Shown piece by piece: positions 1-7,446 of a stretch of 64,000 bases of DNA. Each line of letters starts with the position of its first letter. The first letter of the stretch is position 1. The notes below the pieces were generated by a model that did no database searches, was not told the origin of the DNA, and saw only the letters and a list, made by a program, of their open reading frames with translations. A program made the position numbers and the translations under genes. The stretch comes from Tolypothrix sp. PCC 7712 (lineage in GTDB: Bacteria > Cyanobacteriota > Cyanobacteriia > Cyanobacteriales > Nostocaceae), in assembly GCF_025860405.1 (NCBI RefSeq), contig NZ_CP063789.1, positions 28,235 through 92,234 of the forward strand, given 5' to 3'.

Positions 1-606
1 GTAAGTAGTGGTTTGGATCAGCTATTAAGCTTTGGCCCTGTAGAAGCCAGCCACATTAGTGGCAGTATGCTAGTAGTTTCTTTAGCTAATAAAGCACTTC
101 AAGAAAACTATGAAATGCGTCTAGAGCAAGAACTCAAACCTTATGCCAATAATGAACTTTTAAAAAAGTTATATTCTATTAATTCTAATCAAGCCTATCC
201 AGAAAATTTGCGTTCAGCAAGTTTTGGAGCAATTGAGCTAGTTAATTTACTTGGAAAACAAATGAGGCGGACACAGTGGTTTGAGCAAAATAGTCAGCGT
301 TTTGACCAGTATTATGCAATTCCACTATTTATATTTACCAGTAATGAAGCGATTAAAGACTATTTTTCCAGGGGTGTAGAGGAGCCAGATGGAGAATCAT
401 TCCGAGATATTTTAGCTGAATATATCCGTTGTATGTTTCCTGTAGACAACATTTTGCCCATTGGCTCTCAGTACGGGGAATTTCCATTTGTTGTCTTTAG
501 AAGCTATAGTTTAGGCGAAATTAGGCACAAGTTATTCACAGATAAGCAGCTTTTGACTTCCAATGAGTTGAATATATTAAACTTGATTCTTTCTCAAGAA
601 GACTAA
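1..606 (+). CDS. Unknown protein, 5' end outside the window
   Basis: The reading frame is open from base 1 and ends at TAA 604-606; about 200 residues are visible and no convincing start codon with a ribosome binding site is seen, so the N-terminus probably lies upstream. I do not recognise the family. The visible part is a soluble, mixed-charge protein without membrane segments. Its stop codon overlaps the 6-bp target duplication of the transposon that begins at 608, so the insertion leaves the coding sequence complete. The gene probably once faced the minus-strand frame now at 4414-4596, because removing the transposon brings the two stops together. Confidence 0.6.
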   Translation, partial: VSSGLDQLLSFGPVEASHISGSMLVVSLANKALQENYEMRLEQELKPYANNELLKKLYSINSNQAYPENLRSASFGAIELVNLLGKQMRRTQWFEQNSQRFDQYYAIPLFIFTSNEAIKDYFSRGVEEPDGESFRDILAEYIRCMFPVDNILPIGSQYGEFPFVVFRSYSLGEIRHKLFTDKQLLTSNELNILNLILSQED

Positions 607-607
607 G
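602..607. repeat. Target site duplication ACTAAG, left copy
   Basis: ACTAAG lies directly before the left inverted repeat and recurs directly after the right one at 4413-4418. A 5-bp reading does not match on both sides, whereas 6 bp does. This fits the 6-7 bp duplications known for Tn552-type elements. Confidence 0.9.
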
Positions 608-773
608 TGTAACGACCTGCAATACTAATCGCTCAAACCTGCAATCAAGACATTTTCAAACCAGGATTAACTGCAACTATAATTACGCTTCAGCCAGGAT
701 TAATTGCAACTGAACCAGGATTAAATGCAACCAACCTGCAATCATCGGTTTCAACCAGGATTATTTGCAACTA
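608..773 (+). repeat. Left terminal inverted repeat, 166 bp
   Basis: Identical to the reverse complement of 4247-4412 over its full length. Sites related to CCAGGATTAANTGCAAC start at 661, 694, 715 and 755, and ACCTGCAAT motifs occur near the tip, in the middle and before the last site. These are likely transposase binding sites. Confidence 0.92.
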
Positions 774-1029
774 ACCGAAAGTCCAGTCAAACTGTAGTTT
801 GACGGTTTTCTCAAAAAACGCCCTAATTTACAAACACGCATTATTTAAATTTCAGCCAGGATTATCTGCAACTATAAAGGTAAAGAAAACGGTCGTTTTT
901 TTAACCGTTATTACCACCCAGATTGCAAATCAGAAACGGAATCAAGTTTAGTAACGAAACTCGGTAATTATATCAAAGGCAACATACGCTGTTAAGTAAC
1001 GAGTATATGTACTTGTTGAGGTTCAAAGT
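774..1029 (+). promoter_or_regulatory. Left-end leader: fifth transposase site and possible res site
   Basis: It contains a fifth CCAGGATTATCTGCAAC site at 856-872, a GTCAAACT/AGTTTGAC hairpin followed by a T-rich stretch near 786-810, and short AT-rich inverted motifs just before the recombinase start. A resolution site for the serine recombinase is usually next to its gene, so res is inferred here, not shown. Confidence 0.4.
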
Positions 1030-1587
1030 ATGTTGATAGGCTATGCCCGAATTTCAACAGATGACCAAAATCTGAACCTGCAAATGGATGCTTTGCAGTT
1101 TGCTGGTTGCGAGAAAATTTACTCCGACCGTATAAGCGGTGCAAAAGCAGCAAGACCTGGACTAACTCTAGCATTGGAGGTAGCACGAACTGGTGATGTT
1201 TTGGTGGTATGGCGGCTCGACCGCTTGGGAAGGTCGCTCAAAGACCTGATTGAAACGATGGAAACTTTAGGCCAGCGAGGAATTGGGCTTTCTAGTTTAC
1301 AAGAATCCATTACTACCACAAACAGCAGTGGTAGGTTGATTTTCCATTTATTTGGCGCATTGGCGGAATTTGAACGCAACCTAATCCGCGAACGCACAAC
1401 TGCTGGACTAATCGCAGCGCGTAAGCGCGGTCACAAGGGAGGAAGACCAAAAGCCCTTGACCCAGCTAAACGTCAATTAGCAGTAAAGCTTTATACCGAA
1501 AAACAACACACCATTATTGAAATATGTAAGTTGATGGGAATTTCCAAACCAACGCTCTACAACTACATTGCAGAGATAAATACCTAA
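1030..1587 (+). CDS. Serine recombinase (resolvase/invertase family)
   Basis: A 185-aa small serine recombinase, the usual size for Tn3-type resolvases and DNA invertases. The N-terminus reads YARIS with the catalytic serine at about position 9; the arginine cluster WRLDRLGRS lies near residue 65, the long E-helix follows (ALAEFERNLIRERT), and a C-terminal helix-turn-helix includes EICKLMGISKPTLYNYI. In Tn552-like elements such an enzyme resolves cointegrates formed by replicative transposition; that role is inferred here from gene order. It ends one base before the transposase start, so the two are probably co-transcribed. Confidence 0.88.
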   Translation: MLIGYARISTDDQNLNLQMDALQFAGCEKIYSDRISGAKAARPGLTLALEVARTGDVLVVWRLDRLGRSLKDLIETMETLGQRGIGLSSLQESITTTNSSGRLIFHLFGALAEFERNLIRERTTAGLIAARKRGHKGGRPKALDPAKRQLAVKLYTEKQHTIIEICKLMGISKPTLYNYIAEINT

Positions 1588-1588
1588 C

Positions 1589-3250
1589 ATGGTACATAAG
1601 CAAATCCCGACAGAGGCGCTCATCAATTTACGCCACCGCCTCGACGGTTTGCCTAGTCGTTGCCAAGAGCGTCGAATTCTCATTGAAGAAACAGCCGCAC
1701 TGTATGGAGTGTCAACTGATACGTTATATCGGGCGTTGCGTAATTCATCACGTCCAAAATCTATAAACCGCTCAGATAGCGGGACACCCAGAAAGCTTTC
1801 ACTCTCAGAAATGGAACGTTACTGCGAGGTCATCGCGGCGATGAAAATCCGTACCAGTAACAAAAAAGGGCGACATGTCTCCACAGTACGGGCGATTGAA
1901 CTGTTGGAAGAATTTGGGATGGAGACACCTGATGGTTTTGTCCAACCGCCTAAAGGCGCATTGACTAGAAGTACTGTCAATTATTATTTGAAAACCTGGG
2001 GGTACGACACTGAACGTATGACTAGGCAACCGCCTGCGGTGCGTTTTCAAGCAGAATACAGCAACGAGTGTTGGCATTTCGACCTCAGCCCATCCGATCT
2101 CAAACACGTAAAACAGCCATCATGGGTGGAACCGGGTAAGGGTAATCCACTACTGATGCTGTACAGCATTGTTGATGACCGTAGCGGTGTATGTTACCAG
2201 GAATACCACTGTGTTTATGGGGAGGATGTGGAAGCTGCATTGCGTTTCTTATTTAATGCGATGACGGTGAAAACAACTGATGGATTTCCCTTTCATGGGA
2301 TTCCAGAAATGATTTACACCGACAACGGACCAATTGCTAAAAGCCACGTATTTCAAAACGTGATGGATTGCCTGAGAATCAATCTTGTCACCCACATGCC
2401 TGCGGGTAAAGATGGTCGCAGGGTAACAGCTCGCTCCAAGGGCAAAGTGGAAAGACCTTTTCGGACGGTCAAAGAAGCTCACGAGACTCTGTATCACTTT
2501 CACGAACCCGAAAGCGACGTTGAAGCTAACTTGTGGTTACGCCAGTATTTGTTGCATTACAACGACAAACCACACCGCATAGAACCGCATTCGCGGATAG
2601 AAGATTGGTTGCGAAATATACCAAAGTCTGGTTTACGTTCAATGTGTAGTTGGGAGCGATTCTGTAACTTTGCCCGCGAACCACAACGTAGAAAGGTTGG
2701 GTCAGATGCCAGAGTATCAATTGAGGGCGTAGCTTACGAGGTAGAGCCAGACTTGGCTGGTGAAACCGTCGTCCTTTGGTGGGGTTTATTTGACAACGAG
2801 CTATACGTTGAGTTTAGCGATCGCCGCTACGGGCCATTTTACCCGGTTGATGGGCCCATCCCACTACATCGCTATCGCAAACACAAGAAAACTAAAACCG
2901 AAGAACGGGCAGATAAAATTGCCGATTTAGCTAAAAAGTTGGGCTTGCCACGGACAGCTTTAGACAAAAACGCGGATCTACAATTTCTGGTGGATAAGTA
3001 CAAGGAACTTACGCCAACCATCACACCTTTTAATGACCCCGACCCATACCAAGAATTTACTTATCCCACTGTACTGTTTGCTAAAAGGGCGATTTCCGAT
3101 TATCTGGCTAAACCGTTGGCTAAATTGTCTACTGAACAGTTGGTATTTATTGATGCATTGCTAGCTGAGACTTTGACTAAAAAAGTGATTATTGAACGAG
3201 TGCGGCAGTATTTCCACTCAAATAAAGGAGGGGAACACAATGCTCACTGA
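1589..3250 (+). CDS. DDE transposase of the TnsB/TniA/Mu type
   Basis: A 553-aa protein with an N-terminal helix-turn-helix region, an RNase H-like integrase core and a C-terminal Mu-type beta-barrel region. The likely catalytic triad is the Asp in WHFDLSPSD (near residue 163), the Asp in IYTDNGPIA (near 245) and the Glu in KGKVERPFRT (near 288). It should bind the repeated sites in the long ends and carry out strand transfer with the ATPase encoded next. It starts just after the recombinase stop and overlaps the ATPase start by 11 nt. No separate TnsA-like endonuclease is encoded, so transposition is expected to be replicative, which fits the resolvase. Confidence 0.88.
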   Translation: MVHKQIPTEALINLRHRLDGLPSRCQERRILIEETAALYGVSTDTLYRALRNSSRPKSINRSDSGTPRKLSLSEMERYCEVIAAMKIRTSNKKGRHVSTVRAIELLEEFGMETPDGFVQPPKGALTRSTVNYYLKTWGYDTERMTRQPPAVRFQAEYSNECWHFDLSPSDLKHVKQPSWVEPGKGNPLLMLYSIVDDRSGVCYQEYHCVYGEDVEAALRFLFNAMTVKTTDGFPFHGIPEMIYTDNGPIAKSHVFQNVMDCLRINLVTHMPAGKDGRRVTARSKGKVERPFRTVKEAHETLYHFHEPESDVEANLWLRQYLLHYNDKPHRIEPHSRIEDWLRNIPKSGLRSMCSWERFCNFAREPQRRKVGSDARVSIEGVAYEVEPDLAGETVVLWWGLFDNELYVEFSDRRYGPFYPVDGPIPLHRYRKHKKTKTEERADKIADLAKKLGLPRTALDKNADLQFLVDKYKELTPTITPFNDPDPYQEFTYPTVLFAKRAISDYLAKPLAKLSTEQLVFIDALLAETLTKKVIIERVRQYFHSNKGGEHNAH

Positions 3251-4211
3251 AGTTATGGAACATTTTCGGTTGGTTAGGGAATTCCCCAAGGCTGGGTACT
3301 ACGAGACGGAACACCAAAAGCAAATGTTCAAGGATATTAAAGTCGCAATTCATTCAGGGAAGTTGGTTGCTATCACGGGAATTATTGGCTGTGGCAAGAC
3401 AACCACCTTGCGACGTTTGTTTGAGGTTTTGGAGAAGGAAGGCAAGATTTTAGTCTCAAAGTCCCTTTCTGTCGATAAAGATCGGGCGACTCTACCAACA
3501 CTAATTGCTGCCTTATTCTACGATTTATCCACAGATAAGGAAATTAAAATCCCAAAAGACGGCGAAAAACGGGAACGGGAACTGCGCGACCTGATTAGAA
3601 AAGGTAAAAAGCCGGTGGCACTGTTTGTTGATGAGGCTCATGACCTACACTACAGCACTTTAACGGGACTTAAACGTTTAATCGAGGTAGTTGAAGATGG
3701 TGGTGGCACACTTTCAGTGGTATTAGCTGGTCATCCCAAATTGAAAAATGATTTACGCCGTCCCACTATGGAAGAAATTGGGTATCGGGCAACGGTCTTC
3801 TCCTTGGAGGGTATTGTTGGTAGCCAGCGAGAATATATTGAATGGTTAGTATCTAAATGCATTGTTGAAGATACCCAAATAAGTGACATATTGTCGGCGG
3901 AAGCCATTGATTTACTTGCCATGCGCTTGAGGACACCTCTGCAAATCGAGCAACATTTGACACTCGCATTCGAGGCTGCATACCTCTTTGGGGAAAAACC
4001 TATCACTACGGCGATTATTGAGTCCGTTTTATCTAAGCAAATTGATGACTTAGAACCCACCTTAACCCGTCATGGTTATGACGTGAGGGGCTTGGCGGAA
4101 CAGTTTAATGCTAAACCTGCTGAAATTAAATTGCTGTTTCGCGGACAACTCGATCCAGCGCGATCGCGTGAATTACAGGAACAAATGCTAGCGGCTGGGT
4201 TGCCGCTTTGA
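3240..4211 (+). CDS. AAA ATPase, TnsC/TniB/ExeA-like transposition regulator
   Basis: The ATG at 3240 is preferred because AAAGGAGGGG lies directly upstream, giving 323 residues. Walker A is GIIGCGKTTT near residue 46 and Walker B is ALFVDEAHDL near residue 127, followed by an AAA lid. Proteins of this type polymerise on target DNA and activate the DDE transposase. The C-terminal part differs from IstB, and no TniQ partner is encoded, so target choice may rest on this protein alone, as in Tn552 (p271) or Mu (MuB). That comparison is inference from architecture. Confidence 0.85.
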   Translation: MLTEVMEHFRLVREFPKAGYYETEHQKQMFKDIKVAIHSGKLVAITGIIGCGKTTTLRRLFEVLEKEGKILVSKSLSVDKDRATLPTLIAALFYDLSTDKEIKIPKDGEKRERELRDLIRKGKKPVALFVDEAHDLHYSTLTGLKRLIEVVEDGGGTLSVVLAGHPKLKNDLRRPTMEEIGYRATVFSLEGIVGSQREYIEWLVSKCIVEDTQISDILSAEAIDLLAMRLRTPLQIEQHLTLAFEAAYLFGEKPITTAIIESVLSKQIDDLEPTLTRHGYDVRGLAEQFNAKPAEIKLLFRGQLDPARSRELQEQMLAAGLPL

Positions 4212-4246
4212 GTGGATTAAAAACGCAAGAAAAATGGAAGTATTTA

Positions 4247-4412
4247 TAGTTGCAAATAATCCTGGTTGAAACCGATGATTGCAGGTTGGTTGCATTTAAT
4301 CCTGGTTCAGTTGCAATTAATCCTGGCTGAAGCGTAATTATAGTTGCAGTTAATCCTGGTTTGAAAATGTCTTGATTGCAGGTTTGAGCGATTAGTATTG
4401 CAGGTCGTTACA
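4247..4412 (-). repeat. Right terminal inverted repeat, 166 bp
   Basis: Exact inverse of 608-773. It begins 35 bp after the ATPase stop and is followed directly by ACTAAG at 4413-4418. Confidence 0.92.
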
Positions 4413-4413
4413 A

Positions 4414-4596
4414 CTAAGCAACTTCTGTGATGCCGTGTCTTACATGAAACTCGAAAGCCAAGCATGATTGGAAAGGTGTAACTTCGCACCACTGTTGCGC
4501 GGTTGCACCTCTTTTCTGGGTGTGGGTTCGTACAGATGAGCAATCCTGGTAGTTCAGGTCGCGCTTGCTCATTTGACCCCAGAACCACCATACCAA
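4414..4596 (-). CDS. Possible short unknown protein or 3' gene remnant
   Basis: A 60-codon minus-strand frame ends with TAG inside the target duplication of the neighbouring transposon. Before insertion it would have converged on the gene ending at 606, their stop codons overlapping in ACTAAG. It is rich in His, Cys and Thr and matches no family I know. No ATG with a ribosome binding site is obvious at its 5' side, so it may be a remnant; the convergent stops are the main support. Confidence 0.3.
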   Translation of the reverse strand: MVWWFWGQMSKRDLNYQDCSSVRTHTQKRGATAQQWCEVTPFQSCLAFEFHVRHGITEVA

Positions 4597-4627
4597 GAGG
4601 TATTGCTGTTATCTCTAAGACTGCTAA

Positions 4628-4723
4628 ATGCTGCTCAAACGTCCGCTTTTCGTCAAAGATGGAACAGCAATACTGGTAGGTTTTAAAGATGAAAAAGTCA
4701 TTCGAGAAAAATTAGGGCTTTAG
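4628..4723 (+). pseudogene. Remnant of an ArsC/Spx-like glutaredoxin-fold protein (C-terminus only)
   Basis: A 31-codon frame encodes a C-terminal stretch (LLKRPLFVKDGTAILVGFKD, then an EKVIREKLGL tail) typical of the ArsC/Spx family. The N-terminal two thirds, with the CX2-3C or single-Cys active site, are missing: an in-frame TAA precedes the stretch. It is a degraded gene end next to the transposon insertion. Confidence 0.5.
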
Positions 4724-4914
4724 TAGCCAAACCCTTATCCCCAGACCCATCCAACTAAATCGGCAAAACCCTCAATGATGAGGCCTTAATTTATAGAAGT
4801 GGTGGACAGCAAGCGCAATAACAAACGGCAAAATGTTTTTTGGACGTTCTGCACTTCTCTCGGCTCTATCTCTCAGTAACAACTCTACGATACTGCTACA
4901 ACACTTCTGCCATA

Positions 4915-5586
4915 ATGAGCTGTTGTTACTGTATTGCGGCAGCGGTGAAGATAGATCGGCACGGCAAAGCTAAAGTTTTAAAACAGGAAGAAATCCAACG
5001 CCTTTTCACCGAGGGGCTTGTAAGCCTGCGAGATCGCACATTATGCGCGGTGATGCTGTACACAGCTTGCCGCGTCAAAGAATGTGTCACCTTGAAAATC
5101 AGGGATGTTTACGACAGCAAGGGACGGGTGAGACCAGAGTTGATTTTCCGCAAAGGCAACACCAAGGGTAAACTGGCTACCCGGACTATCCCGGTGCTGG
5201 ACGATTTGCGCCGTCACCTGAAACTGTACAAACCCAAGACTTCCCACGATGGCTACCTCTTTCCGGGACGTTGGGGGCGGGGGCATTTGCATGAAGACTA
5301 TGCCGCGCTGATTTTCCGGAAGGGGTGCGAACAGGTTGACATCGAGGGGGCCTCGACCCATAGCTGCCGACGCACCGCCCTGACTCTCATGCACCGCAAT
5401 GGCGTACCACTGCGGGTCATTCAGGAAATCAGCGGGCATCGCAGTCTGGAACAACTGCAACGGTATCTGGAAGTGGAGTCCGACCAGATTCGCGGCGCGA
5501 TCGCCATGTTGAGTATGCTTTCTCCCATAGAGACACAAGGAAGTGCCGAGCCAAGCCCTAATAGCGACCAATACCAGCCGTTTTAG
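4915..5586 (+). CDS. Tyrosine recombinase (XerC/phage integrase catalytic domain)
   Basis: The catalytic residues of the tyrosine recombinase family appear in order: Arg in TACRVKE, His-x-x-Arg in THSCRRTAL, His in SGHRSLE, and the nucleophilic Tyr in LQRYLEVES. The protein is about 223 aa from the ATG at 4915 (the frame is open further upstream) and consists almost only of the catalytic domain, lacking the usual N-terminal core-binding domain. Such short integrase-like proteins are common on cyanobacterial plasmids and may serve dimer resolution or integration of a mobile island. A partner att site was not found. Confidence 0.75.
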   Translation: MSCCYCIAAAVKIDRHGKAKVLKQEEIQRLFTEGLVSLRDRTLCAVMLYTACRVKECVTLKIRDVYDSKGRVRPELIFRKGNTKGKLATRTIPVLDDLRRHLKLYKPKTSHDGYLFPGRWGRGHLHEDYAALIFRKGCEQVDIEGASTHSCRRTALTLMHRNGVPLRVIQEISGHRSLEQLQRYLEVESDQIRGAIAMLSMLSPIETQGSAEPSPNSDQYQPF

Positions 5587-5783
5587 ATCGGGATATGCAC
5601 CTATCCCGATCTAACCCTTTACAGCCTAAATTCAACCACTCCCGGTCACGATTCCCACTTACTCTTGGTGTCTCCTACCAATTTCTATACGCAGAGGTAT
5701 TACGGTTAGTTCAGATACCTTCTTGGCGCTTTCGCATCCTGGTCTCACCAACAAGTACGAACCATAATATCATTGAAGATATA

Positions 5784-5797
5784 TATCATATATGATA
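5784..5797. promoter_or_regulatory. 14-bp palindrome TATCATATATGATA, likely toxin-antitoxin operator
   Basis: A perfect palindrome 10 bp before the toxin start codon, in a position typical for autoregulation by the antitoxin (HigA/XRE) of a type II module. It also overlaps the expected promoter region. Confidence 0.55.
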
Positions 5798-5807
5798 AGT
5801 TATAAGA

Positions 5808-6170
5808 ATGTGCTGGAATGTTGAATTGCATCCTTTATTTGCACAGGAGTTCTTGGAGTTCTCTGAAGCGGTGCAGGATGCTTTGTTAGCCGAAATCGCC
5901 TTGCTGGAAAAGTACGGCCCGCTGCTGGGCAGACCGCATGTGGACACACTTAACGGTTCTAAACACGCAAATATGAAAGAGCTGCGATTTACAGCAGATA
6001 ACGGTGTGTGGCGAGCGGCCTTTGCCTTCGATCCGCAGCGTCAAGCCATTGTGCTGGTCGCTGGCGATAAATCTGGGACGAGTGAAAAACGATTTTATAA
6101 GCAACTGATCAAAAAGGCCGATAAACGCTTTGACAATCATTTGAACCAGTTACAGGAGGAAGAGCAATGA
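5808..6170 (+). CDS. higB-like: HigB/RelE-like mRNA interferase toxin
   Basis: A 120-aa protein of the phage-derived Gp49-like/HigB group in the RelE superfamily: an N-terminal amphipathic region (FAQEFLEFSEAVQ), a conserved LNGSKHANMKELRF segment, then VWRAAFAFDP and the K/R-rich C-terminal helix (GTSEKRFYKQLIKKADKRF). Such toxins cleave mRNA on the ribosome. The gene precedes its antitoxin and overlaps it by 4 nt (ATGA), the toxin-first order typical of higBA. A palindromic operator lies just upstream. Confidence 0.85.
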   Translation: MCWNVELHPLFAQEFLEFSEAVQDALLAEIALLEKYGPLLGRPHVDTLNGSKHANMKELRFTADNGVWRAAFAFDPQRQAIVLVAGDKSGTSEKRFYKQLIKKADKRFDNHLNQLQEEEQ

Positions 6171-6496
6171 CCAAAGGGAAAATCTTACAAAGTATATGGG
6201 ATAATTTGCCGGACGACCGCAAGGAGCGCATACAGGCGCGGGCGGAAGAATTAGAAATGGAATATCTCACCTTGCAGGAGCTACGAAAAGCCGCAGGATT
6301 GACACAGGCGGAAATTTCCAGAAACTTGGAAATGCCACAGTCGAACGTTTCACGTCTAGAAAGAGAATCGGATATGTTACTTTCAACTCTCCAAAACTAC
6401 ATTGCTGCGATGGGCGGCAGTCTCATTATTACCGTTGAGCTTCCAAATAAGCCACCTGTTCGCCTCAACATGCTAAGTGACCTTGTAGACAGTTAG
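6167..6496 (+). CDS. higA-like: HigA-like XRE-family antitoxin
   Basis: A 109-aa protein with a cro/C1-type helix-turn-helix around residues 38-75 (LRKAAGLTQAEISRNLEM, then QSNVSRLERE). The N-terminus (ILQSIWDNLP) resembles other HigA-type antitoxins. It would neutralise the toxin encoded directly upstream and bind the palindrome at 5784-5797. The start overlaps the toxin stop by 4 nt, and a GAGGAAGAG-type ribosome binding site lies within the toxin's last codons. Confidence 0.85.
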   Translation: MTKGKILQSIWDNLPDDRKERIQARAEELEMEYLTLQELRKAAGLTQAEISRNLEMPQSNVSRLERESDMLLSTLQNYIAAMGGSLIITVELPNKPPVRLNMLSDLVDS

Positions 6497-6518
6497 GTTA
6501 CGAACAAGATGATCCAAG

Positions 6519-7037
6519 CTACCCAACTCCAAACGCTTGTAGCGCATCTGCGATCGTTACCATGAGGGTCATCGGCGCAACAGGTGAGGGGATAAAACCG
6601 CATTTCTCATAGAACTGCTTCGCTTCAACAGAAATGGCATGAACAAGAATCGCCCTGATTCCGGCAATCTTTGCTGCCTGGAGGGTACGAAGCACTGCAT
6701 CACGCACTAGAGCATACCCAAGACCTTGCCCTTGCCAATTAATATCTACCGCCAGCCGACCAATGACCATCACGGGAATCGGGTCTGGCATATTGCGCCG
6801 GACTTTACCAGGAGCGGTGGTATTGATGACACTGCCATTTGCTAAACAATAATAGGCGATCGCTTTCTGACCCACCGTTACCACGTAAGTTCTGGAAGCT
6901 CCGCTAGCTTCGTTTTTCAAAGCACGTTTTTTTAACCACTCATCCAGTTCGGCATTACCGGAATCAAAGTTTTCTAATTGATGCTCGGCATTGAGAGGTT
7001 CTGGAGCCTGAATTTGTTGTTCTTGAGAGCCTGTCAC
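6519..7037 (-). CDS. tacT-like: GNAT acetyltransferase toxin (TacT/AtaT-like)
   Basis: A 172-aa GCN5-related N-acetyltransferase with the acetyl-CoA signature VDINWQGQGLGYALVRDAV (motif Q/R-x-x-G-x-G/A). The start region (HQLENFDSGNAELDEWLKKRA) is characteristic of TacT-type toxins, which acetylate the amino group of aminoacyl-tRNA and stop translation. It lies 3 nt after the DUF1778 antitoxin gene on the same strand, the standard order of tacAT. Confidence 0.88.
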   Translation of the reverse strand: MTGSQEQQIQAPEPLNAEHQLENFDSGNAELDEWLKKRALKNEASGASRTYVVTVGQKAIAYYCLANGSVINTTAPGKVRRNMPDPIPVMVIGRLAVDINWQGQGLGYALVRDAVLRTLQAAKIAGIRAILVHAISVEAKQFYEKCGFIPSPVAPMTLMVTIADALQAFGVG

Positions 7038-7040
7038 GCC

Positions 7041-7349
7041 CTACTCCCCCACGCCCTGTTCCCAAGGTGCTTTCTTGGTGAGCAACTTCCGGAGGTTGGC
7101 ATTGGTGGCAGGTGGCTGATCCAGTAATTCGACAAATTGCTGAAACTTTTCATCATCCAGCATAAACAGCCGCCGATCTAGCAAAACTGCTTCTGCTTCT
7201 CGACAGGCGGTCTCCAGCATGAAATCGGAACGGTTCTTGCCCAGGGCTTCTGCTGCTCGGTCAATTAAATCCCGTTGTCCCTGGTGTGCCCTGATGTTGA
7301 TAGTGACATCACGGTTTTGATGGTTGGACGATCCTGTTTGGGGCTGCAT
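7041..7349 (-). CDS. tacA-like: DUF1778 ribbon-helix-helix antitoxin (TacA-like)
   Basis: From the ATG at 7349 the product is 102 aa. The N-terminal part (VTINIRAHQGQRDLIDRAAE, then LGKNRSDFMLETA) is a ribbon-helix-helix DNA-binding fold; the C-terminal tail would wrap the acetyltransferase. An ATG further upstream would add an N-terminal extension that runs into the palindromic operator, so 7349 is preferred. The product should repress its own promoter. Confidence 0.85.
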   Translation of the reverse strand: MQPQTGSSNHQNRDVTINIRAHQGQRDLIDRAAEALGKNRSDFMLETACREAEAVLLDRRLFMLDDEKFQQFVELLDQPPATNANLRKLLTKKAPWEQGVGE

Positions 7350-7380
7350 AAATCGCTTGTTTTTCTTTGTCCACACAATG

Positions 7381-7420
7381 AGTATACAATTTTTGTATAT
7401 ACAATGCCAATACAAAATTG
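7381..7420. promoter_or_regulatory. Palindromic operator upstream of the tacAT-like pair
   Basis: It contains TTGTATATACAA (7393-7404, a perfect 12-bp palindrome), a neighbouring GTATACAA half-site, and a CCAAT/ATTGG inverted pair just beyond. Spacing to the 7349 start supports an autoregulatory site for the ribbon-helix-helix antitoxin. Confidence 0.5.
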
Positions 7421-7446
7421 GCGTTCGCAGGGTTTAGCCAGAGAGA

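Larger units (their letters stand above)
608..4412 (+). mobile_element. Complete Tn552/Tn5053-like transposon: recombinase, DDE transposase and AAA ATPase
   Basis: This 3,805-bp element starts with TGTAACGACC and ends with its complement. The ends are perfect inverted repeats of 166 bp (608-773 and 4247-4412), flanked by the 6-bp repeat ACTAAG. Each end holds four copies of CCAGGATTAANTGCAAC-type sites and three of a second motif (ACCTGCAAT), the layout of multiple transposase binding sites in Tn7/Mu/Tn552 relatives. The left end has an extra site at 856-872, making the ends asymmetric. Three genes run left to right: serine recombinase, DDE transposase and ATPase. No TniQ, cas12k or CRISPR array is present and there is no cargo. 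The perfect repeats suggest recent activity. Confidence 0.9.

Noticed and set aside
661..771. CRISPR-like direct repeats (CCAGGATTAANTGCAAC)
   Set aside because: Spacing is irregular, spacers are too short and the whole block is mirrored at the other transposon end, so these are transposase binding sites.
608..4412. Type V-K CRISPR-associated transposon
   Set aside because: TnsB and TnsC-like genes and complex ends are present, but no TniQ, no Cas12k and no CRISPR array or tracr-like region was found; the recombinase and 6-bp duplication fit Tn552-like elements better.
4414..4591. 94-codon alternative frame starting at 4591 on the minus strand
   Set aside because: It runs into the transposon's inverted repeat and cannot predate the insertion; the other frame ending at the target duplication is preferred.
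5595..5795. 66-codon frame downstream of the tyrosine recombinase
   Set aside because: No ribosome binding site, unusual composition, and it overlaps the toxin-antitoxin promoter.
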